Assembly (NCBI GenBank): GCA_016840595.1
Contig: JAEOSA010000114.1
Coordinates: forward strand, 1 to 6,391
DNA: 6,391 nt
Source: Candidatus Hermodarchaeota archaeon
GTDB taxonomy: Archaea > Asgardarchaeota > Hermodarchaeia > Hermodarchaeales > Hermodarchaeaceae
Direction of reading: 5' to 3'
The position numbers and the translations under genes are program-made. This document shows positions 1 through 5,772 of this stretch, piece by piece (positions within the stretch are counted from its first letter, which is position 1; the number at the start of each line of letters is the position of its first letter). The notes under the pieces were generated by a model that made no database searches, was not told where the DNA came from, and worked only from the letters and a program-made list of their open reading frames with translations.

Positions 1-1239
1 CAACTCAACATGGGTTACGCCGACATTATCGATAACGTAACCATAATTGATGAATACAATGTCCGATTCTATCTCCACATTCCGTTTGCACCGTTCCTAC
101 AACTCATGGCATGCACAGCCTCATTCATGATTGATCCCGTAAAAGCGCCAATGGATGAACTAGTGCCATACGCCGAAGGTGACGCAGAAAATAGTCATCC
201 CGGTGCCCTTGGTCCCTTTATTCTCGAATCATGGACACGCGTTGGTGGGTCAGATGAAGAAATGCGCTTAGTTGCGAATCCCTATTATTGGGATGCGGCT
301 AGTGGTATACCGAAAACTCCAACCATAATCATCAGATTCTATGCATCCGACTCAGCGCTAGCCTTAGCAATGACCTCGGGTGAAATTGACATCGCTTACC
401 GACAACTTACAGCTCAACAAATCAATACATTCAGAACGAATCCTGATGTTCGAGTTTGGGAAGGCATAGGTGCGCAAATCCAATACCTGTGCTTCCAACA
501 AAACATCTATCCATACAATGAGACTCCAATTCGACAAGGAATTACTGCAGCCTTAAACCGATCTCATGTCTGCGAGACCGTCTTCCTTGGTGATTTCGAT
601 CCGCTGTACAGTATGGTTCCCGCAGGAATGGCCTACCATAAACCCTCCTTCGAGCAATGGGGCGACGCCAACTATACAGCTACAGTAGATCTCCTAGATC
701 CCTATGGCTATAACGCAACCCACCCACTTGTTGTCGAATTATACTATGAGAACTCGGGGCACTATCCACAGAGCGCAGAGCAAGCTGCTGTGTACAAGAG
801 TGATCTTGAAGCTAGCGGCGTCATTACGGTGAACCTCCATGGACTGGAATGGGCTACTTATCGTACCCAAAGAAACGCGGGTACAATGCCCGTATTCATT
901 TACGGCTGGTACCCTGACTACATTGACGCTGACAATTACCTATTCCTCCCATTTGCATCATGGCTCAATCTAGGATACAACCAAACCTATCCAGCAGGTG
1001 GAGTTGCACAGTACAACCTCTGGGTTGATGGTCGTAGCGCCACCACCTCATCTGGTCGAGAGACAGCCTATCATGACCTGCAAGACTTGCAAGCCGATGA
1101 GTGTTCCGTAATTCCACTTTGGCAGAGCGGAACCATTGCGGTCACCAAACTCACCATCCACGGAGTTGTCCTAGATATCTCCGTATTGTGGCGACACTGG
1201 CTATTGTACATAGGACCACCCGCAACAACTGGACCATAA
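1..1239 (+). CDS. ABC transporter substrate-binding protein, family 5 (Dpp/Opp type), 3' part only
   Basis: This is the C-terminal 412 residues of an extracytoplasmic solute-binding protein (SBP_bac_5 family) that captures a peptide or similar ligand and delivers it to the permease. The frame is open from base 1, so the ATG at position 10 is internal. Family members are usually about 500-600 residues, so the signal peptide, any lipobox and the first lobe strand are missing. Visible family landmarks, numbered from base 1, are the APFL segment near residue 30, G-A-L-G-P-F near 68-73 followed by E-S-W, N-P-Y-Y-W near 93-97, G-E-I-D near 127-130, the Y-N-E-T-P-I-R-Q helix near 172-179, and Y-G-W-Y-P-D-Y near 301-307. 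There is no C-terminal membrane segment, so any anchor must be N-terminal. Six N-x-T/S sequons fit a glycosylated secreted archaeal protein (inference). It leads the operon. Family assignment is firm; the ligand is unknown. Confidence 0.93.
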   Translation, partial: QLNMGYADIIDNVTIIDEYNVRFYLHIPFAPFLQLMACTASFMIDPVKAPMDELVPYAEGDAENSHPGALGPFILESWTRVGGSDEEMRLVANPYYWDAASGIPKTPTIIIRFYASDSALALAMTSGEIDIAYRQLTAQQINTFRTNPDVRVWEGIGAQIQYLCFQQNIYPYNETPIRQGITAALNRSHVCETVFLGDFDPLYSMVPAGMAYHKPSFEQWGDANYTATVDLLDPYGYNATHPLVVELYYENSGHYPQSAEQAAVYKSDLEASGVITVNLHGLEWATYRTQRNAGTMPVFIYGWYPDYIDADNYLFLPFASWLNLGYNQTYPAGGVAQYNLWVDGRSATTSSGRETAYHDLQDLQADECSVIPLWQSGTIAVTKLTIHGVVLDISVLWRHWLLYIGPPATTGP

Positions 1240-1277
1240 ATGAACTCTCAAGTACGTGCTATCAGTCTCGATAACAG

Positions 1278-1301
1278 CAGGAACTCCAAAAGGATGTCCT
1301 G
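1278..1301 (+). other. small stem-loop between binding-protein and permease B genes
   Basis: CAGGA (1278-1282) pairs with TCCTG (1297-1301). Inside it, TCC (1285-1287) pairs with GGA (1292-1294) across an AAAA loop, with a symmetric 2x2 internal loop between the two stems. It lies just upstream of a second hairpin with a T-tract. It may protect the 3' end of the binding-protein transcript or help attenuation. It is short, so it could be chance. Confidence 0.35.
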
Positions 1302-1311
1302 ATAAAGATTC

Positions 1312-1340
1312 GTGCTGGTAGCACTAAATTTTTATTTTTC
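1312..1340 (+). terminator. hairpin plus T-tract, possible partial terminator/attenuator inside the operon
   Basis: GTGCT (1312-1316) and AGCAC (1320-1324) form a 5-bp stem with a GGT loop. The stem is followed by two runs of five T (1329-1333 and 1335-1339) split by one A. The layout resembles a weak intrinsic terminator, and in archaea the T-tract alone can terminate transcription. Because permeases and ATPases follow in the same direction, partial read-through would give more binding protein than transporter, a ratio common in these systems. A TATA-like role for the same A/T stretch is less likely, because a good ribosome binding site follows directly. Confidence 0.45.
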
Positions 1341-1353
1341 AAGGAAGGTGGTG
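1341..1353 (+). promoter_or_regulatory. ribosome binding site of permease B
   Basis: The stretch AAGGAAGGTGGTG holds AGGTGGT (1346-1352). This pairs with the 16S rRNA 3' end, allowing one G-U pair, and sits 9 nt before the ATG at 1362. It fixes the start of permease B. Confidence 0.7.
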
Positions 1354-1361
1354 CTTAAAGT

Positions 1362-2372
1362 ATGTCGTTAAAATCCTATGTTGCCAGCAGAATTCTACTC
1401 ACAATACCCATGGTATTCTTACTACTTACGTTAGTTTTCGTCATCATTCGTGTTATGCCAGGTGATCCAGCGCTTCTCCATTTTGAGCGACATGTAACAC
1501 CCGAAGTACTCGCTGAATTTCGGCGAAGATTAGGGTTAGATCTACCTATTTGGCAGCAATACGTTAACTACATAGCAGGGCTCTTTCGGGGAGATTTTGG
1601 GATTTCAATGCAAGATTATAGTCCCATTATTCAACATCTTCGAGCTAGATTTCCTGCCACACTAGAACTGTCTATCTATTCGGGCTTATTTGCAATTGTA
1701 TTTGGAGTGATTTTAGGTGTTATCTCAGCCAGGAAATTTGATACTGCTACAGACCATTCACTTCGTCTATTAGCCATTGTCACCTATGCAATTCCTGTAT
1801 TTTTCTTAGGTATGATATTCCAAATAATTTTCTCAGTGTGGTTAGGAATCCTTCCAAGTGGACTTCGATTTGATCCCCACTATGAACCTCCACCAACTAT
1901 TACAGGTCTGTACACTCTTGATAGCCTTCTTACAGGCAACATATGGGCTTTTGGCATTTCTATACGTTATCTCCTGCTCCCCTCCGTCACACTTGGAATA
2001 ATTCTCCTTGGAATTTTCATTCGATTAACACGTACAAATATGCTCGAGACACAACAAAGTGATTATGTAATATCCGCTCGAGCGCGTGGACTTTCTGACT
2101 TCAGTGTTACCTATCGTTACTCTTTGAAGAATGCCTTTCTGCCTATCCTAACCATGATCGGAATTCAAGTTGCCATCCTCCTGGCTGGCGCTGTGCTAAC
2201 AGAAACAACGTTCAGCTGGCCAGGACTGGGAACCTACCTTGTCGACCGAATCTACCACCGCGATTATACTGCCATCCAAGGCACCGTCGTTTTCTTCGCC
2301 ATAATGGTAGCTATCGTTACACTTGCGGTGGATATCCTATATGCCTACTTTGATCCCAGAATTAGACTGTGA
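1362..2372 (+). CDS. dppB: Dpp/Opp-type ABC transporter permease, B subunit
   Basis: One of the two membrane subunits of a peptide-class ABC importer; with the C subunit it forms the translocation channel. At 336 residues it has the usual DppB/OppB length. Predicted membrane spans lie near residues 11-30, 102-122, 136-160, 203-221, 258-279 and 308-330. The first span ends in the hallmark M-P-G-D-P (32-36), and a large external loop (about 37-100) separates spans 1 and 2, as is typical of B subunits. The coupling-helix EAA-type motif is at 238-261, with A-R-A-R-G-L and, at its end, N-A-F-L-P, where the ATPase docks. The C-terminus Y-F-D-P-R-I-R is a standard family ending. The ATG is supported by the strong ribosome binding site at 1346-1352. 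The symbol follows the Dpp convention; an Opp or oligosaccharide role is equally possible. Third codon positions look more A/T-rich in the first half than near the 3' end. Confidence 0.94.
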   Translation: MSLKSYVASRILLTIPMVFLLLTLVFVIIRVMPGDPALLHFERHVTPEVLAEFRRRLGLDLPIWQQYVNYIAGLFRGDFGISMQDYSPIIQHLRARFPATLELSIYSGLFAIVFGVILGVISARKFDTATDHSLRLLAIVTYAIPVFFLGMIFQIIFSVWLGILPSGLRFDPHYEPPPTITGLYTLDSLLTGNIWAFGISIRYLLLPSVTLGIILLGIFIRLTRTNMLETQQSDYVISARARGLSDFSVTYRYSLKNAFLPILTMIGIQVAILLAGAVLTETTFSWPGLGTYLVDRIYHRDYTAIQGTVVFFAIMVAIVTLAVDILYAYFDPRIRL

Positions 2373-2385
2373 GTTGTAATTAGTT

Positions 2386-3657
2386 TTGACACGAACAAAA
2401 ACGATCAAGGGAATCTTTCTTCAGTTAGCACCGATTCGAGGAACCTTCGAGGGGCAATCGAAACGATGGTGGATAATTTTTATTTTCATTGTCGGTGGTT
2501 CATTATCACTAATCATTAGCCTTATTTTGCTGTCTGTTAATTCTAACAGTGGCTTAGGTATTCACGTAGTTACAGCAAGTATCATAATTGGCCTTATCTT
2601 ATTGTATAGCGATATTGTACGCAAACGCGTTGTCAAATTAAAAATCCTATCCCAGCGACTTAGTATTTTACTTCTTGCAGGCATTTCAGGAGTTATCGCA
2701 ATAATCACCATGGCCTTAAGCATCTTTTTCATTCCCGCAGCATGGGACGGCTTCTTTGGAGCAGTGTTCTTTGGTGGTTTAATTGTAGGAATTATGTTGG
2801 TGTTTTTGTATGAAGGATACCCCATTCTAAGTATGTACCATTCTTCGGGATGGTTAACCCTTGCTGGATTTTTGATAGTATCTGCAATTATCTACATGAC
2901 TGTCCTCGCGGATTGGATCGTTCCTTATGATCCCTTCACCCTCAATGTAGGACCGTTATTGGGACCGCCTTCACCGGAATTTCCACTTGGTACAACATCC
3001 CTTGGTCAGGATTTACTTAGTCGAACGATAGCGGGAGGAGCCATTATGCTACAAGTCGCATTCGTATCTGTTATCATATGTTTCTCCATTGGGGTACCTC
3101 TCGGACTTTTTGCATCATATAGGGGAGGAATTATTGACAATACCGTCTCTCTCATCATGAATGCCATTTTTGCCTTCCCCGGTCTTATCTTAGCTATCGC
3201 AATTGCCGCCATTCTAGGACCAGGCGTAATAAACATGGCTCTAGCTATTGCCGTAGTGTATATCCCCTCATACTTCAGAGTGATACGCAGCCGGGTTATA
3301 ACAGTCAAAGAACTTCCATACGTCGAAGCATCAGTTGCCCTAGGAGGAAGTGAAGGAGCAATCGTGTCTAGATACATTCTTCCAAACGTCATCCCCTCCG
3401 CAATTGTTGTCATGTCAATCAATTTTGCAGATGCTATTCTTGTTGCAGCTGGACTGACCTTCGTAGGTCTGGGACTTCCGATTGATGTCCCAGACTGGGG
3501 ATGGGACCTTACCTTCGGATCGCATCAACTAATTACAGGCGCCTGGTGGGTCATCACCTTCCCCGGTCTGATGATTGTCATTCTCGCCCTAGGATTCGCC
3601 CTCATCGGAGAAGGACTCAACGAAATTCTTACACCAAAACTTGAGAAAGGAGTATAA
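2386..3657 (+). CDS. dppC: Dpp/Opp-type ABC transporter permease, C subunit, with N-terminal four-span extension
   Basis: Second channel-forming permease, partner of the B subunit just upstream (13-nt gap). It begins with TTG: an in-frame TAA at 2377-2379 blocks any earlier start, and the first in-frame ATG falls inside the third predicted span (residue 109). Only a weak GTGAG (2369-2373) precedes it, so translation may depend on ribosomes finishing permease B. The canonical C-subunit body starts near residue 155 with its first span and W-I-V-P-Y-D-P (177-183). It continues through L-G-T-T-S-L-G-Q-D-L-L-S-R (201-213) and the EAA motif E-A-S-V-A-L-G to I-L-P-N (314-334), and ends with L-I-G-E-G-L-N (406-412). 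At 423 residues it is about 120-140 longer than usual. The excess is an N-terminal block with hydrophobic spans near 29-51, 59-76, 92-115 and 122-143, and I recognise no domain in it. Family call firm; role of the extension unknown. Confidence 0.93.
   Translation: MTRTKTIKGIFLQLAPIRGTFEGQSKRWWIIFIFIVGGSLSLIISLILLSVNSNSGLGIHVVTASIIIGLILLYSDIVRKRVVKLKILSQRLSILLLAGISGVIAIITMALSIFFIPAAWDGFFGAVFFGGLIVGIMLVFLYEGYPILSMYHSSGWLTLAGFLIVSAIIYMTVLADWIVPYDPFTLNVGPLLGPPSPEFPLGTTSLGQDLLSRTIAGGAIMLQVAFVSVIICFSIGVPLGLFASYRGGIIDNTVSLIMNAIFAFPGLILAIAIAAILGPGVINMALAIAVVYIPSYFRVIRSRVITVKELPYVEASVALGGSEGAIVSRYILPNVIPSAIVVMSINFADAILVAAGLTFVGLGLPIDVPDWGWDLTFGSHQLITGAWWVITFPGLMIVILALGFALIGEGLNEILTPKLEKGV
3646..3652 (+). 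promoter_or_regulatory. ribosome binding site of ATPase D
   Basis: AAAGGAG lies inside the last codons of permease C, 5 nt before the ATG at 3658. The permease C stop and the ATPase D start are directly adjacent (TAA then ATG), which suggests coupled translation. Confidence 0.75.
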
Positions 3658-4680
3658 ATGACCGATCTATTACAAATTCAAAATCTATCAGTGGAATACA
3701 AAACCCGACGAGGAACCGCACGAGCAGTTGATAATGTATTCCTCAATTTAAAGGAAAATAAAACACTCGGGCTCGCAGGTGAATCTGGGTGTGGAAAATC
3801 AACACTTGGTCTCTCTGTCATGAGACTAGTACCTCGTCCTGGTCGCATCTGCGAAGGAAAAATCCTTTTCAACTTGGATGAATCCATCCCTTTTGAAGGC
3901 GGATCGGTCGAAAAAGGGCAGATCGATTTAATGCAACTTGATGATAACCAAATGAGAGCGATCCGCGGACGAAAGCTAGCGTATATTTTCCAAGATCCCA
4001 TGACCTCACTCAATCCATTAATTAGAATTGGAGATCACTTTTCTGAAATAATTCGAGCACACGAAGAAGATGTAAAAAAGAATGAAGCCATAAAAAGAGG
4101 TGAAGAAATTCTCGAAACCCTCGGTATTCTTCCTGAGCGAATTATAGATTATCCTCATCAATTCAGTGGAGGAATGAGACAAAGAGTAATGATAGGACTC
4201 GGAATTGCTCTCCGACCCCGGTTACTAATCGCCGATGAACCAACCACTGCGTTAGATGTTATTGTTGAGGCACAAATTCTTGATGAACTCGCTACTTTGA
4301 AGAAACAATTCAATCTATCAATGCTATTAATCACTCATAATCTAGGAGTCCTTGCTCAAACAGCTGATGATATTGCCATAATGTACACTGGAAGAGTAAT
4401 GGAGATAGCCAACACAGAGAGTCTCTTTGAAGATCCTAAACACCCCTATACACAATGTCTCCTGAAAGCGGTGCCTGATGTCCGGAAGCCTGACAAAACC
4501 CTTGCTTGGATTGCGGGAGCGCCCCCTGATCTTATCGATCCAATACCCGGATGCATGTTCAGACCCCGGTGTGAACACGCAATGGAAATTTGTGCAACTC
4601 AACCTCCACCACTCGAAAAGCTGGATACAGGGCAACGTGTAGCGTGCTATCTCTATACAAAGGGGGTTAGCAAGAGATGA
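3658..4680 (+). CDS. dppD: Dpp/Opp-type ABC transporter ATP-binding protein, D subunit
   Basis: Cytoplasmic ATPase that, paired with the F subunit, drives import through the B/C channel. It has 340 residues, a normal D-subunit length. Motifs in order are Walker A G-E-S-G-C-G-K-S-T (41-49), Q-loop F-Q-D-P (Q112), signature F-S-G-G-M-R-Q-R (169-176), Walker B L-L-I-A-D-E-P with catalytic E194, D-loop T-A-L-D (197-200) and switch histidine H227. All catalytic residues are present. The C-terminal oligopeptide/dipeptide domain follows H-P-Y-T (262-265) and carries four cysteines, C299, C305, C312 and C330. Some DppD proteins bind a [4Fe-4S] cluster with cysteines in this region. Residues about 72-88, between Walker A and the Q-loop, look like an insertion relative to common DppD proteins. 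The start follows directly on permease C with a good ribosome binding site. The gene ends in an ATGA overlap with the F subunit. Confidence 0.95.
   Translation: MTDLLQIQNLSVEYKTRRGTARAVDNVFLNLKENKTLGLAGESGCGKSTLGLSVMRLVPRPGRICEGKILFNLDESIPFEGGSVEKGQIDLMQLDDNQMRAIRGRKLAYIFQDPMTSLNPLIRIGDHFSEIIRAHEEDVKKNEAIKRGEEILETLGILPERIIDYPHQFSGGMRQRVMIGLGIALRPRLLIADEPTTALDVIVEAQILDELATLKKQFNLSMLLITHNLGVLAQTADDIAIMYTGRVMEIANTESLFEDPKHPYTQCLLKAVPDVRKPDKTLAWIAGAPPDLIDPIPGCMFRPRCEHAMEICATQPPPLEKLDTGQRVACYLYTKGVSKR
4661..4667 (+). promoter_or_regulatory. ribosome binding site of ATPase F, in an ATGA-overlap junction
   Basis: AGGGGGT within the end of the D gene lies 9 nt before the ATG at 4677. That ATG overlaps the D stop codon (ATGA, 4677-4680), an arrangement typical of translational coupling that keeps the two ATPases at similar levels. 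Confidence 0.6.
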
Positions 4681-5654
4681 TTGAAGTCAAAAACCTCGTG
4701 AAGTATTTTCCAGTTCAAAAAGGCTTTCTGGACGCCCTCTTTACCCGAGAAAAAGACTTTGTCAAGGCAGTTGATGACGTATCCTTCAACATTGAAAAAG
4801 GAGAAATCTTCGGGCTCGCGGGTGAAAGCGGGTCAGGTAAAACCACTGTTGGTAGGCTTTGTGTTCGCCTAACTCCCGTTACTTCAGGGCAAATTATCTT
4901 TGAAGGGCAAGATATCACAAAAATCAAAGGAAAACAACTTCGATTATTAAAGCGGCGGCTTCAAATCACCTTTCAAGATCCCACCTCCTCATTAAATCCC
5001 CGAATGACAATTGGTAACGCTATAGCCGATGCACTTAGACTTCAGAATATTGGCACCAGAACAGAGCAAAAAAAGCAAACGGAAGACGCTCTAGAACGCG
5101 TCGGGCTTTCACCGGCCAGCGCCTTTTATGACCGCTATCCACACCAATTAAGTGGTGGTCAACGTCAACGAGTAATCTTTGCACGGGCTTTCATTCTCAG
5201 ACCAGCGTTCGTAGTCACTGATGAACCAGTTGCGATGGTAGATGTTTCTATTCGAGCACAAATCCTCAATCTAATGCGGGACCTTCAAAAGGACCTCGAC
5301 CTCACCTACCTCTACATCACTCACGATCTAGCAACAGCCCGACACATCTGCGACCGCATTGGCATCATGTACCTCGGTAAATTCTTCGAGATAGCAGGCA
5401 GCCGTGCCATTTACGAAAATGCCCTACACCCTTACACCGTTGGCTTAATGAGTGCTATCCCCGTTCCGGACCCGAAAGCGCAAAAATCAGAGGCTATTCC
5501 AACGGGAGAAATTCCAAGTCCAATCAATCCTCCGCCTGGATGCCGTTTTCATCCACGTTGTCCCCGTGCCTTTGAAAGATGTCCAGAAGAGGAACCAGAA
5601 CTCCGTTTGGTAGAGAAAAACCACTGGGTCGCCTGTCATCTATACTCAGACTAG
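4677..5654 (+). CDS. dppF: Dpp/Opp-type ABC transporter ATP-binding protein, F subunit
   Basis: Second cytoplasmic ATPase of the importer, expected to form a heterodimer with the D subunit. It has 325 residues, a normal length. The N-terminus L-V-K-Y-F-P-V-Q-K-G (7-16) is characteristic of F subunits. Motifs are Walker A G-E-S-G-S-G-K-T-T (49-57), Q-loop F-Q-D-P (Q100), signature L-S-G-G-Q-R-Q-R (158-165), Walker B F-V-V-T-D-E-P with catalytic E183, a D-loop reading A-M-V-D (186-189) rather than the common S-A-L-D, and switch histidine H216. The C-terminal domain starts at H-P-Y-T (251-254) and has cysteines C289, C295, C302 and C320, spaced exactly as in the D subunit. Both ATP sites of the D/F pair should therefore be competent. 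It is the last gene of the transporter operon, since T-rich terminator-like DNA and a new promoter-like box follow. Dpp versus Opp naming is by convention only. Confidence 0.95.
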   Translation: MIEVKNLVKYFPVQKGFLDALFTREKDFVKAVDDVSFNIEKGEIFGLAGESGSGKTTVGRLCVRLTPVTSGQIIFEGQDITKIKGKQLRLLKRRLQITFQDPTSSLNPRMTIGNAIADALRLQNIGTRTEQKKQTEDALERVGLSPASAFYDRYPHQLSGGQRQRVIFARAFILRPAFVVTDEPVAMVDVSIRAQILNLMRDLQKDLDLTYLYITHDLATARHICDRIGIMYLGKFFEIAGSRAIYENALHPYTVGLMSAIPVPDPKAQKSEAIPTGEIPSPINPPPGCRFHPRCPRAFERCPEEEPELRLVEKNHWVACHLYSD

Positions 5655-5656
5655 AC

Positions 5657-5701
5657 AGGTTCAAGAAACCTAGAACATTTGACTAAGATTTCTTTCTTTT
5701 T
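5657..5701 (+). terminator. likely end of the transporter transcript: short hairpin and T/C-rich tract
   Basis: Just after the F stop, AGGTT (5657-5661) can pair with AACCT (5667-5671) over a CAAGA loop. A pyrimidine tract with three T runs follows at 5689-5701. The hairpin is weak and 17 nt from the tract, so this is not a classic bacterial terminator; a T-rich tract alone is typical of archaeal termination. Its place between the operon and a functionally unrelated gene supports the call. Confidence 0.5.
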
Positions 5702-5721
5702 CATCGTAATATTTCATAGGG

Positions 5722-5729
5722 ATTTATAC
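5722..5729 (+). promoter_or_regulatory. TATA-like box for the methyltransferase gene
   Basis: ATTTATAC (core TTTATA, 5723-5728) lies about 40 bp before the GTG start. If the host is an archaeon, transcription would begin about 24-28 bp downstream, near 5750-5754, giving a short leader that includes the ribosome binding site. No convincing upstream BRE was identified. The box could be chance in an A/T-rich gap. Confidence 0.4.
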
Positions 5730-5747
5730 GCAGAATAAGTAGTGAGT

Positions 5748-5772
5748 ACGGTCAGGTGGATTCTGTGACCGT
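5748..5772 (+). promoter_or_regulatory. inverted repeat enclosing the methyltransferase ribosome binding site and start codon
   Basis: ACGGTCA (5748-5754) and TGACCGT (5766-5772) are perfect 7-bp inverted copies with an 11-nt spacer. The spacer contains the ribosome binding site core GGTGGA (AGGTGGA, 5754-5760), and the GTG start (5765-5767) straddles the spacer and the right arm. As RNA it would form a hairpin that hides part of the start codon. As DNA it is a plausible operator at the predicted transcription start. Which, if either, is real cannot be told from sequence. Confidence 0.45.

Noticed and set aside
10..12. ATG as the start of the binding protein
   Set aside because: The frame is open through base 1 and the protein begins in mid-domain, without a signal peptide; the gene is cut by the window edge.
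1240..1302. A 20-codon frame that begins directly after the binding-protein stop (TAA|ATG)
   Set aside because: It has no ribosome binding site, no recognisable sequence, and overlaps the stem-loop; the TAA|ATG junction is probably coincidence.
1326..1339. A/T-rich stretch as a TATA box for permease B
   Set aside because: Transcription would then start beyond the good ribosome binding site at 1346-1352, leaving it unused; a terminator or attenuator role after the hairpin fits better.
2562..3422. Two minus-strand open frames across the permease C gene
   Set aside because: They are antisense shadows of a well-supported membrane protein gene, with no domain or ribosome binding signal.
3678..4927. 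Minus-strand open frames across the two ATPase genes
   Set aside because: They mirror conserved Walker A and neighbouring codons of real genes on the other strand and have no features of their own.
5756..5758. Upstream in-frame GTG as the methyltransferase start
   Set aside because: It lies within the AGGTGG ribosome binding site itself and has no site of its own at a proper distance.
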